A stretch of DNA of 64,000 bases from Lysobacter panacisoli (lineage in GTDB: Bacteria; Pseudomonadota; Gammaproteobacteria; Xanthomonadales; Xanthomonadaceae), in the NCBI RefSeq assembly GCF_009765165.1, contig NZ_VLNU01000001.1:682001-746000 (forward strand), written 5' to 3'. Shown in pieces: positions 9,288-17,181 of the stretch. How positions within the stretch are numbered: the stretch's first letter is position 1; each line of letters starts with the position of its first letter. A model generated the notes under the pieces. The model had not been told where the DNA came from. It saw nothing but the letters and a program-made list of their open reading frames with translations, and did no database searches. The position numbers and the translations under genes are program-made.

Positions 9288-10985
9288 ATGCGCCTGTCGC
9301 AGTTCCATCTCCACACCAGCAAGGAAACTCCCGCCGAAGCCGAAATCATCAGTCACAAGCTGATGCTCAAGGCCGGCATGATCCGCAAGCTCGCCGCCGG
9401 CCTGTACACCTGGTCGCCGCTGGGCCTGCGCGTGCTGCGCAAGGTCGAGCGCGCCGTGCGCGAGGAGATGGAAGCTGCCGGCGCCATCGAAGTGCTGATG
9501 CCGTCGGTGCAGCCGAAGGAACTGTGGGAAGAGACCGGCCGCTGGGAGAAGTTCGGCGGCCAGCTGCTGAAGATGCAGGACCGCAAGGAAGCCTGGTACT
9601 GCTACGGCCCGACGCATGAGGAAGTCATCACCGACTTCGCTCGCCAGGAGCTGTCCAGCTACAAGCAGCTGCCGGTCAACTTCTTCCAGATCCAGACCAA
9701 GTTCCGCGACGAGATCCGCCCGCGCTTCGGCGTGATGCGTGCGCGCGAGTTCCTGATGAAGGACGCCTATTCGTTCCACGTCTCCGACGAGGACCTGGGC
9801 CGCGAGTACCGCAACATGTACGACGCCTACGGTCGTATCTTCACGCGCCTCGGCCTGACCTTCCGCGCGGTGTCGGCCGACAGCGGCGCCATCGGCGGCG
9901 CGGTCTCGCACGAGTTCCACGTGCTCGCCGATTCCGGCGAGGATGCGCTCGCCTTCTCGACCGGCTCGGACTACGCCGCCAACGTCGAGGCCGCCGTCGC
10001 TGCCGACCCCGCACCGCGCGCCGCCGCGGGCGAGTCGCTGCGCAAGATCGACACGCCGCACCAGAAGACCTGCGAGGACGTCGCCGCGCTGATGGGCATC
10101 GCCCTGCAGCGCACGGTGAAGTCGATCGCCGCGGTCGCCGAGGACGGCACGTTCGTGCTCGCGCTGGTGCGCGGCGACCATGCAGTCAACGAGATCAAGC
10201 TCGGCAAGGTCGCCGGCCTGGCCGGCTACCGCCTGGCCAACGAGGCCGAGATCCAGCAGTTCCTCGGCAGCGAACCGGGCTTCCTTGGCCCGCTCAATCC
10301 GCGCCAGCCGATCCGCGTCGTCGCCGATCGTGAAGTCGCGGCGATGGCCGACTTCGTCGTCGGCGCCAACGAGAAGGGCTTCCACCTCGCCGGCGTGAAC
10401 TGGGGCCGCGACCTGCCCGAACCCGAGACTGTCGCCGACATCCGCAACGTCGTCGCCGGCGATCGCGCCGCCGACGGTGGCGAGATCGGCATCGCGCGCG
10501 GCATCGAAGTCGGCCATGTGTTCCAGCTCGGCCGCAAGTACGCCGAGGCGATGAAGCTCACCGTGCTCGACGCCAACGGCAAGGCCGCGGTGCCGGCGAT
10601 GGGCTGCTACGGCATCGGCGTGTCGCGCATCGTCGCGGCCGCGATCGAGCAGAACCACGACGAGAACGGCATCGCCTGGCCGGAGGCGATGGCGCCGTGG
10701 CAGGCGGTGGTTTGCGTGATCAATCCCAAGGGCGATGCCGCCGTGGCCGAAGCCGCGCAGGCGCTGTACCGCGACCTCAACGCCGTCGGCATCGAGACCG
10801 CGCTGGACGATCGCGGCCTGCGTCCGGGCGCGATGTTCGCCGACATGGAACTGATCGGCATCCCGCATCGCATCGTGGTGTCCGAGCGCGGCCTGTCGGC
10901 CGGCACCTACGAGTACCGCCATCGTCGCGCGAGCGAGTCGGAGAACCTCGACCGCGCCGCGGTGCTGGCGAAATTCGGCCGGTAA
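9288..10985 (+). CDS. proS: prolyl-tRNA synthetase (bacterial type with INS domain)
   Basis: Class II synthetase charging tRNA-Pro. 565 aa, the length of the long bacterial form. Motif 2 is visible around '[34 protein letters not shown]' (about residues 130-163), and a YbaK-like editing insertion (about 235-390) contains '[15 protein letters not shown]'. Motif 3 is '[13 protein letters not shown]', and the C-terminal anticodon-binding domain starts near 470. A CAGAAT at 9252-9257 may be its -10 box. Confidence 0.96.
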   Translation: MRLSQFHLHTSKETPAEAEIISHKLMLKAGMIRKLAAGLYTWSPLGLRVLRKVERAVREEMEAAGAIEVLMPSVQPKELWEETGRWEKFGGQLLKMQDRKEAWYCYGPTHEEVITDFARQELSSYKQLPVNFFQIQTKFRDEIRPRFGVMRAREFLMKDAYSFHVSDEDLGREYRNMYDAYGRIFTRLGLTFRAVSADSGAIGGAVSHEFHVLADSGEDALAFSTGSDYAANVEAAVAADPAPRAAAGESLRKIDTPHQKTCEDVAALMGIALQRTVKSIAAVAEDGTFVLALVRGDHAVNEIKLGKVAGLAGYRLANEAEIQQFLGSEPGFLGPLNPRQPIRVVADREVAAMADFVVGANEKGFHLAGVNWGRDLPEPETVADIRNVVAGDRAADGGEIGIARGIEVGHVFQLGRKYAEAMKLTVLDANGKAAVPAMGCYGIGVSRIVAAAIEQNHDENGIAWPEAMAPWQAVVCVINPKGDAAVAEAAQALYRDLNAVGIETALDDRGLRPGAMFADMELIGIPHRIVVSERGLSAGTYEYRHRRASESENLDRAAVLAKFGR

Positions 10986-10996
10986 TCCGCGCGAAA

Positions 10997-11021
10997 ACCC
11001 CTCTCCCACACGGAGAGGGGT
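10997..11021. terminator. hairpin 3' of proS
   Basis: A perfect 10-base inverted repeat (acccctctcc / ggagaggggt) with a five-base loop starts 11 bases after the proS stop. No T-run follows, so it may be a repeat element or a stabilising 3' hairpin rather than a canonical intrinsic terminator. Confidence 0.4.
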
Positions 11022-11063
11022 CGGGTCCGACGCCCGCCTCGATTTACGCCGCACGAGCGCCGC

Positions 11064-11130
11064 GATTATGATCGGGATAATCCGCCGATTAATGGCCGCC
11101 ATTTAGGGCCACATAATCCCCCGATAATCC
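11064..11130. promoter_or_regulatory. ATAATCC repeat array upstream of the H-NS-like gene
   Basis: Three direct copies of ATAATCC lie at 11077-11083, 11113-11119 and 11124-11130, and an inverted core (gattat) lies at 11064-11069, all just before the start at 11148. The tract is AT-rich against its surroundings. It could be an operator, possibly autoregulatory since H-NS family proteins bind AT-rich DNA; that role is inference. Confidence 0.4.
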
Positions 11131-11147
11131 CGCATCCCGGAGGCACC

Positions 11148-11519
11148 ATGTCGATCAACCTCGATTCGCTGTCGGCGAAGGAACTCGACGCGCTGATCAA
11201 CCAGGCCAAGAAGCGCAAGACGACCCTGAGCAAGCGCAAGCCGATCGCACAGGTGCGCAGCAAGCTGACCCAGCTGGCCCGGGCCGAGGGCTACAGCATC
11301 GCCGAACTGTTCGGTGGCGCGTCGGCAAGCAAGGCGGCTCCGGCGACCAGGGCACCGGCGCGGAAGGCACGCAAGGGCGGCTCCACCGCCAAAGTCGCGC
11401 CGAAGTACCGCAATCCGGCCAACCCGTCGGAAACCTGGGCCGGCCGCGGCAAGCAGCCGCGCTGGCTGTCCGCGTACACGAACGCGGGCCGCAAGCTCGA
11501 GGATTTCCTGATCCGGTGA
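11148..11519 (+). CDS. H-NS family nucleoid protein
   Basis: 123 aa. The C-terminal H-NS DNA-binding domain is clear: 'YRNPANPSETWAGRGKQPRWL' corresponds to the family core with its T-W-(S/A)-G-R-G loop. The N-terminal oligomerisation region (about 1-50) is short and helical, and an Ala/Lys/Arg-rich linker (about 58-80) joins the two. Such proteins are xenogeneic silencers and regulators. The start at ATG 11148 has a GGAG seven bases upstream. The ATAATCC array precedes it and a strong terminator follows. Confidence 0.85.
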   Translation: MSINLDSLSAKELDALINQAKKRKTTLSKRKPIAQVRSKLTQLARAEGYSIAELFGGASASKAAPATRAPARKARKGGSTAKVAPKYRNPANPSETWAGRGKQPRWLSAYTNAGRKLEDFLIR

Positions 11520-11542
11520 TCGGACAACCACGGACGCAATGA

Positions 11543-11575
11543 AAAACGCCGGCATTCGCCGGCGTTTTCGTTTTT
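11543..11575. terminator. bidirectional intrinsic terminator
   Basis: Stem aacgccggc / gccggcgtt with loop attc, flanked by A-run on the left and T-rich sequence (ttcgttttt) on the right. It lies between the convergent H-NS-like and ThrE-like genes and can serve both. Confidence 0.85.
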
Positions 11576-11595
11576 CGCGACACAGCGGGCGATGG

Positions 11596-12846
11596 CTAGA
11601 GGTTCCGTCGCGCCGGCAGCAGCAGGTTGCCGAACAGCAATCCGGCGATCAGTGCGAGCAGGATGTTCAGCACCGCGAGCAATGCGGCCTGTCCGGCATC
11701 GACGTCCTGCTGCTGGATCAGCTGCAGCAGCCCGCGCAGGCTCACGCTGCCCGGCACCAGCATGATGATGCCGGGTACGCGCAGGATCGCGCCGGGACGG
11801 TTCCACCAGCGCGCGTACGCGTTGCCCGCGGCGGTCAGCACCAGCGCGGCGAGGAAGATGCCGGCCGGACTGCCGAAGGCATGGCCGCCGAAACGCGAGA
11901 TCAGGTAGCCGGTCGCCGCGGCCGCCATCACTTTCGGATAGTCGCGGCGATGCGCGCGGAACAGCACCGCGAACGCGAACGCGGCCAGCGTCAACGCGCA
12001 CCACTCCACCCATTCCGGCTGCGGACGGGAAGCGCGGATCTGTGGATCCAGACCGAGCAGGTCGGCCAGATACAGCGCGATCACGGTGCCGATCGCGAGC
12101 TTGAGCACCGTCGTCACCGCACCGGCGAAGCGCGCCGTTCCCGATACCAGATGCTGGCTGGTGAGTTCGTTGACCGCATTGGTCAGTGCCATGCCGGGCA
12201 GCAGCACGATCAGCGACGCGATGATCACCGTGTTCTGGTTCAACGGCGCGACGTACGCGGCAACCAGAAGCGTCACGCTGGCGGCGAACATCGCGGTCAC
12301 CGCTTCCAGCGCTTCCTTGAAGCGCGGATGCGTCTCGGACCACTGCACCAGCAGGCCGATCAGCAGACCGTTGACGCCGGCCACGCCGATGTCCAGCCAC
12401 GGCAGGCGCAGCACGCCGGCGATGCCGGTCGCGGCAAGGCCGTACGCCACCACCTGCATCGCGCGGAAGCGGCGCGTGGGCGGGCGGTCCAGCGCGCTCA
12501 TCTGCGCGTGCGCCTCGGCCAGGCCGAGGCGGCCGGCCATCACGTCCTCGGCGATGCGGTCGGTCTCGGCCAGCCGGTACAGGTCGTTCTCGCCGGGCGG
12601 CAGGCGGATCACGCGCGTGGTGTCGCTCTCGCCCGGTGCGCGCGCCGGATCGGCGAAGGTCAGGATCAGGCCGGTCGGGTTCGACCAGGGTTCGCACTCC
12701 AGCCGCAGCTGTTGCGCGACCGCGCTGATCGCCCCTTCCAGGCGCTGCGCGGTCGTGCCGTAGGCGTGCAGACGCTCGGCCAGCTCGATCACGAAGTTGA
12801 TGCGCGCGGCGTAGCTGGCGGCACTCAGGGGCGGCGGGTTCGACAT
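11596..12846 (-). CDS. ThrE-type threonine/serine exporter family protein
   Basis: 416 aa membrane protein with both halves of the ThrE family in one chain. The N-terminal part (about 10-265, formerly DUF1212) has 'ERLHAYGTTAQRLE' and the five-helix core; the C-terminal part (about 270-410, formerly DUF3815) has 'PGIIMLVPGSVSLRG'. Family members export threonine, serine or other small acids. ATG at 12846 ('MSNPPPLSAA') is chosen because upstream codons are non-conserved. Substrate is unknown. It is convergent with the H-NS-like gene and divergent from the Mla-like operon. Confidence 0.75.
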   Translation of the reverse strand: MSNPPPLSAASYAARINFVIELAERLHAYGTTAQRLEGAISAVAQQLRLECEPWSNPTGLILTFADPARAPGESDTTRVIRLPPGENDLYRLAETDRIAEDVMAGRLGLAEAHAQMSALDRPPTRRFRAMQVVAYGLAATGIAGVLRLPWLDIGVAGVNGLLIGLLVQWSETHPRFKEALEAVTAMFAASVTLLVAAYVAPLNQNTVIIASLIVLLPGMALTNAVNELTSQHLVSGTARFAGAVTTVLKLAIGTVIALYLADLLGLDPQIRASRPQPEWVEWCALTLAAFAFAVLFRAHRRDYPKVMAAAATGYLISRFGGHAFGSPAGIFLAALVLTAAGNAYARWWNRPGAILRVPGIIMLVPGSVSLRGLLQLIQQQDVDAGQAALLAVLNILLALIAGLLFGNLLLPARRNL

Positions 12847-12957
12847 CCGCGAAGCATCGCACGCGACCACACCGGACGGGAGCGACGGCCGCCACGGGAC
12901 GCGAACCCGGCGCCGCGTACACGCCGATTTCTCGCAGGCCGGGATAGTCAGGTGCGG

Positions 12958-12963
12958 TATCCT
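12958..12963 (+). promoter_or_regulatory. candidate -10 box of the Mla-like operon
   Basis: TATCCT in the context gcggtatcctcgcc, 25 bases before the mlaE-like ATG. It matches the -10 consensus at T1, A2 and T6. No convincing -35 is visible. Confidence 0.25.
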
Positions 12964-12988
12964 CGCCACCGGGCCCCGGGTCCATTCG

Positions 12989-14107
12989 ATGATCGAGTCC
13001 ACCGCGCACCCGCCGCAGATCGCCACCGAAGGCCACGCGCCTTCGCGCGTCCGGCTGTCCGGCGCATGGACGCTGGACTACGCGGCGCACATCGGCGACG
13101 CCCTGTGCGAGGTACCCGAGACCGTCGAGTCGATCGACGCGACCGGCGTCGAACGGCTCGACTCCGTCGGCGTGCTGCAACTGCTGCGCTTCGCGCGGCG
13201 CCACGGCATCGACCTGTCGGTGTTCACCTTCCACGAGTCGCACCGCGCCCTGGTCTCGGCGATCGAGGACGTGGCCGACGACCGTCCGCGAAAGAAGCGC
13301 GAGTACGGCGTCAGTGCGGCGCTGGCGCGACTCGGCCGCGCCGTGCACAACAACTGGAAGGAAGCGCTCGCGCTGGTCGGGTTCCTCGGCGAGGCGCAGG
13401 TGAAGCTGCTGCGCATGTTCAAGGAGCCGGCGCGCTTCCGCCCCACCGCCACCGTGTACCACATGGAACAGGTCGGCCTCGACGCGGTGCCGCTGGTGGC
13501 GCTGCTGTGCTTCCTGGTCGGCGCGGTGGTCGCGTTCCTCGGCGCGAACATCCTGCGCGACTTCGGTGCGCAGATCTTCGTGGTCGAGCTGGTAAGCATC
13601 TCGTTCCTGCGCGAGTTCGCCGTGCTGCTCACCGCGATCGTGCTCGCCGGCCGCACCGCCAGCGCCTTCACCGCGCAGATCGGCGCGATGGTCAGCCGCG
13701 AGGAAGTCGATGCGATCCGCACGCTCGGCATGGATCCGATCGACCTGCTGGTGATCCCGCGCATGCTCGCGCTGCTGGTGATGCTGCCGCTGCTCACCTT
13801 CATCGCGATGGTGTTCGGCCTGCTCGGCGGCCTGACCGTCGGCGCCTACAGCCTCGACATCCCGCCGCAGCAATACCTGGCGCGCATGCACGAGACGATG
13901 GAGCTGCGTCATTTCCTGGTCGGGCTGGCGAAGGCGCCGGTCTTCGCGCTGCTGATCAGCCTGATCGGCTGCCTGGAAGGCCTGCAGGTCGAAGGCACGG
14001 CGCAGTCGGTCGGCGAACGCACGACGTCCAGCGTGGTGCAGTCGATCTCGATGGTGATCGTGCTCGATGCGTTCTTCGCGATCTGGTTCATGGAGATGAA
14101 CGTCTGA
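12989..14107 (+). CDS. mlaE: STAS-MlaE fusion, phospholipid ABC transporter permease
   Basis: Inner-membrane permease of an MCE-type lipid transporter for outer-membrane lipid asymmetry. 372 aa, longer than E. coli MlaE (about 260) because an N-terminal STAS-like domain (about 15-100, 'GAWTLDYAAHIGDAL', 'SIDATGVERLDSVGVLQLL') is fused in front, replacing the separate MlaB. The MlaE domain follows (about 125-372) with 'EVDAIRTLGMDPIDLLVIPR', the hallmark cytoplasmic loop. It is first in the operon; its stop TGA overlaps the CTG proposed as the mlaF start. Confidence 0.9.
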   Translation: MIESTAHPPQIATEGHAPSRVRLSGAWTLDYAAHIGDALCEVPETVESIDATGVERLDSVGVLQLLRFARRHGIDLSVFTFHESHRALVSAIEDVADDRPRKKREYGVSAALARLGRAVHNNWKEALALVGFLGEAQVKLLRMFKEPARFRPTATVYHMEQVGLDAVPLVALLCFLVGAVVAFLGANILRDFGAQIFVVELVSISFLREFAVLLTAIVLAGRTASAFTAQIGAMVSREEVDAIRTLGMDPIDLLVIPRMLALLVMLPLLTFIAMVFGLLGGLTVGAYSLDIPPQQYLARMHETMELRHFLVGLAKAPVFALLISLIGCLEGLQVEGTAQSVGERTTSSVVQSISMVIVLDAFFAIWFMEMNV

Positions 14108-14919
14108 ACGCCGTCGCGCCCCTGCATCCCCTCCCCTGCGACACCACGCCTATCGTGCGCGTGCGCGGGCTGGTCAACCGCTTCGGCGAACAGGTCGTGC
14201 ACGACGGCGTCGACCTCGAAGTGCGGCGCGGCGAGATCATCGGGATCGTCGGCGGTTCGGGCACGGGCAAGTCCGTGCTGATGCGTTCCATCCTCGGCCT
14301 GCGCGAACCCAACGCCGGCGAGATCGAAGTGCTGGGACTCAACGCCCGGACCGACGACGCGGTGCAGCGGCGCGCGATCGAACGCAACACGGGCGTGCTG
14401 TTCCAGGACGGCGCGCTGTTCTCGTCGCTGACCGTCGGCGAGAACGTGCAGGTGCCGCTGAAGGAGTACCACGGCGACCTGCCCGATTCGCTGCGCTACG
14501 AACTCGCGCTGCTCAAGATCAAGCTCGCCGGCCTGCCTGCGGATGCGCTCAACAAGCTGCCGTCGCAGCTCTCGGGCGGCATGCGCAAGCGCGCCGGCCT
14601 GGCGCGGGCGCTGGCGCTGGACCCGCCGCTGCTGTTCCTGGACGAACCCACTGCGGGACTGGACCCGATCGGTGCGGCCGCGTTCGACCGCCTGATCCGC
14701 ACCCTGCAACAGGCGCTGGGGCTGACGGTGTTCCTCATCACACACGACCTCGACACGCTTTACGCTATCTGTGACCGCGTCGCCGTGCTGGCCGACCGCA
14801 AGGTGATCGTCTGCGCACCGCTGGCCGAGGTCGAGCGTTTCGATCACCCGTGGGTCCAGGACTACTTCCACGGTCCGCGTGCGCGCGCCGCACGCACCAC
14901 CCTCGAGGCGGCAAGCTGA
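14104..14919 (+). CDS. mlaF: phospholipid ABC transporter ATPase MlaF, probable CTG start
   Basis: ATPase of the MCE lipid transporter. Walker A is 'GGSGTGKSVLM', signature 'LSGGMRKRAGLARAL', Walker B 'LLFLDEPTAGLDP' and the switch His is in 'LITHDLDT'. No ATG exists before the conserved 'PIVRVRGL'. The best start is CTG at 14104, overlapping the mlaE stop (CTGA) with GGAG at 14092-14095, eight bases upstream, giving 271 aa. GTG at 14155 or 14161 would begin inside conserved sequence. The ATPase identity is certain; the start is inferred. Confidence 0.88.
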   Translation: MNAVAPLHPLPCDTTPIVRVRGLVNRFGEQVVHDGVDLEVRRGEIIGIVGGSGTGKSVLMRSILGLREPNAGEIEVLGLNARTDDAVQRRAIERNTGVLFQDGALFSSLTVGENVQVPLKEYHGDLPDSLRYELALLKIKLAGLPADALNKLPSQLSGGMRKRAGLARALALDPPLLFLDEPTAGLDPIGAAAFDRLIRTLQQALGLTVFLITHDLDTLYAICDRVAVLADRKVIVCAPLAEVERFDHPWVQDYFHGPRARAARTTLEAAS

Positions 14920-14923
14920 CGTC

Positions 14924-15850
14924 ATGGAAACCCGGGCCAACTACGTGCTGATCGGTGCGTTCACCATCGTGGTGACGCTGTTCCTGCTGCTCTTCGCACT
15001 GTGGGCGGCGAAGTATTCCTCCGAGAAGGAATGGCGCAATTACGCGGTGCTGTTCAACGAGCCCGTCACCGGCCTGACCGAAGGCGGCTCGGTGCAGTAC
15101 AACGGCATCTCCGTGGGCACCGTGCAGAACCTGAGCCTGGCGCCGGACGATCCGCGCCGCGTGATCGCACTGCTGCGCCTGCAGGCCAGCACGCCGGTGC
15201 GCAGCGACACGCGCGCCAAGCTGTCGATCCAGGGCATCACCGGCAGTCCCTTCATCCAGCTCACCGGCGGCAGCCCGGGCAGCCCGATGCTGTCGGACGT
15301 GGACCGTCGCGAAGTCCCGGTGATCCAGACCGAAGCGTCCGCGTTGCAGAACATCGCCGACACCGCCAACCGTCTCGTCTCGCGCCTGGACCAGGTGCTC
15401 AGCGACGAGAACGTCAAACGCGTGTCCAACACGCTGGCGAACGTGGAAGCGATGACCGGTTCGATCGCCGGCCAGCGCGAGGACCTGCGCGCCCTGATCA
15501 TCGCCGCGCGCGCGTCCAGCGAGAAGCTGTCGACCACGCTCGACAACACCAACCGCGCAGTCGAGAGCGTCGACCGCGAACTGGTCGCCAAACTGCCGGG
15601 GCTGATCGCCAAGCTCGACAGCACGCTGACGCGGCTGGATTCGGCAGCCAACAACGCCAACGGCCTGCTCAGCGACAACCGCACCGCGATCAACAGTTTC
15701 GCCAACGACGGCCTTGCCCAGCTCGGGCCGACGCTCGCTGAACTGCGTTCGCTCGTGCGCGACCTGCGCCGCATCAGCGATCGCCTCGACGGCAATCCCA
15801 CGCGCTACCTGCTCGGTCGCGACGCCCCCAAGGAGTTCGAACCCGAATGA
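14924..15850 (+). CDS. mlaD: MCE-domain substrate-binding protein MlaD
   Basis: Periplasmic, membrane-anchored MCE protein that forms the hexameric lipid channel on MlaE. 308 aa. An N-terminal anchor (about 7-30) is followed by one MCE domain (about 40-120, 'FNEPVTGLTEGGSVQYNGISVG') and a long, Ala/Asn/Leu-rich helical C-terminus (about 140-290) that is much longer than in E. coli MlaD (183 aa). The extended helix recalls MCE proteins with needle-like tails. ATG 14924 is four bases after mlaF; the stop overlaps the next gene (ATGA). Confidence 0.88.
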   Translation: METRANYVLIGAFTIVVTLFLLLFALWAAKYSSEKEWRNYAVLFNEPVTGLTEGGSVQYNGISVGTVQNLSLAPDDPRRVIALLRLQASTPVRSDTRAKLSIQGITGSPFIQLTGGSPGSPMLSDVDRREVPVIQTEASALQNIADTANRLVSRLDQVLSDENVKRVSNTLANVEAMTGSIAGQREDLRALIIAARASSEKLSTTLDNTNRAVESVDRELVAKLPGLIAKLDSTLTRLDSAANNANGLLSDNRTAINSFANDGLAQLGPTLAELRSLVRDLRRISDRLDGNPTRYLLGRDAPKEFEPE

Positions 15851-16491
15851 CGACGCGCGCACGCACCTGGCTGGCCGCCGGCCTGACGATGGCCCTCGCC
15901 GGCTGTTCGATCCTCAGCGACAAGCCCAAGAGCACCAGCACGATCTACGCGCCCGATCCGCGCGTGCAGGCCGAACCGGGCTGGCCGAAGGTGGACTGGC
16001 AGCTCGCACTGTCGTCGCCGAGCGCATCGCGCCTGATCGACAGCCTGCGCATCGCGGTGCGTCCGACCCCGGGCGAACTGCAGGTGTATCGCGGCGCGCA
16101 GTGGGCGCGTCCGCCGTCGGACATGCTGCAGGACACCGTGCTGCGCACGCTGGAGGATTCCGGGCGCATCGCCGCGGTGGCGCGCCAGGGCGCGGGCATC
16201 AGCGCGGACTACCGACTGCTGCTCGACATCCGCCGCTTCGAATCGGATTACGTGCAGGGTTCCCCAGCGGCCACGATCGAGGTGAGCGCCAAGCTGCTGC
16301 ACGTCGCCGACCAGAAGGTCGCCGCATCGAAGGTGTTCCTGCAGGCGCAGCCGGCAACGAGCACCGCCGTGGCCGACGTGGCGCAGGCATTTGAACAGTC
16401 GCTGGCCGGCATCGGTCGCGACATCGCCGGCTGGACGCTGGCCAGCGGCCAGACCTACCAGCAGTCCCGCCCCGCCGGCGCTCGCGACTGA
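15847..16491 (+). CDS. ABC-type transport auxiliary lipoprotein (PqiC-like)
   Basis: 214 aa outer- or inner-membrane lipoprotein. The signal peptide ends in the lipobox LAGC (cysteine at about residue 20). The body matches the ABC transport auxiliary family (PqiC type), with 'IAVRPTPGELQVYRGAQWARPP' and 'LRTLEDSGRIAAVAR'. It overlaps mlaD by ATGA and replaces mlaC, which is absent here. It probably links the MCE complex to the outer membrane, as PqiC does for PqiB; that role is inferred. Confidence 0.8.
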   Translation: MTTRARTWLAAGLTMALAGCSILSDKPKSTSTIYAPDPRVQAEPGWPKVDWQLALSSPSASRLIDSLRIAVRPTPGELQVYRGAQWARPPSDMLQDTVLRTLEDSGRIAAVARQGAGISADYRLLLDIRRFESDYVQGSPAATIEVSAKLLHVADQKVAASKVFLQAQPATSTAVADVAQAFEQSLAGIGRDIAGWTLASGQTYQQSRPAGARD

Positions 16492-16498
16492 GATCCCC

Positions 16499-17089
16499 TC
16501 AGCCGCGCAGGATGCGGCGGAACGTCAGGTTGATGCGCGGCCGCATCGGCCGGCTCGTGCGCGGCAGCGCGTGCCGGTAATTGCGCTGGGTCGCGCCCGA
16601 CATCACCAGCAGGCTGCCGTGTGGCAGATCAAGCGCGAGGCGCTGTTCCGGCTGGTTCCGGTGCTTGAGCGCGAAACGGCGCGTCGCGCCAAGGCTGATC
16701 GAGGCAATGACGGGTTCCGGTCCGAGTTCGGGCTCCGCGTCGCTGTGCCAGCCCATCGCGTCGCTGCCGTCGCGGTACAGATTGGTCAACACACTGTTGA
16801 ACGAAACGCCCAGCGCGTCCTGCAGGCGTTCGCGCACGGGCACGAGCGCCTCGGGCCAGGGATGCGGGGTGAAATCGGTGCCGGAATAGCGGTAACGGGC
16901 CTCGGGATCGCCGATCCAGCAGCTCAGGCGCGGCGAATCGACCTCGCGCCCGAAAAGACGGATGCGGTGCACTTCCCACGGCACCTGCGCGTGCAGCGCG
17001 GCGAGCAGCGCATCGGCCTCCAGCGGGCCGAGCCAGTGCGGATCGAAGCGCAATTCCGCGCCGGGCAGCGGGATGTCGGACAGGACCAT
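16499..17089 (-). CDS. alkB: AlkB-family alkylated-DNA repair dioxygenase
   Basis: 2-oxoglutarate/Fe(II) dioxygenase predicted to remove alkyl lesions such as 1-methyladenine from DNA. 196 aa. The iron ligands are visible as HxD in 'GWHSDAEP' and a distal His in 'NYRHALP'; the 2-oxoglutarate-binding arginines lie in 'RPRINLTFR'. 'NSVLTNLYRDGSDAMGWHSD' is the ALKBH2/3-type signature. ATG at 17089 ('MVLSDIPL') is used; an upstream start would add residues lacking similarity. It is convergent with the Mla-like operon and divergent from ETF-QO. Confidence 0.88.
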   Translation of the reverse strand: MVLSDIPLPGAELRFDPHWLGPLEADALLAALHAQVPWEVHRIRLFGREVDSPRLSCWIGDPEARYRYSGTDFTPHPWPEALVPVRERLQDALGVSFNSVLTNLYRDGSDAMGWHSDAEPELGPEPVIASISLGATRRFALKHRNQPEQRLALDLPHGSLLVMSGATQRNYRHALPRTSRPMRPRINLTFRRILRG

Positions 17090-17181
17090 ACGCCACGCTA
17101 GCACGGCGTATTTGGCGCTTGCCGCGCAAAAACGCGACAATTCGCATTCGAATCAGCCAGCCACGCCGCGGAGCCGCCAGC

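Noticed and set aside
9195..11102. Open frame of 635 codons opposite proS
   Set aside because: Antisense shadow of proS with no domain-like pattern.
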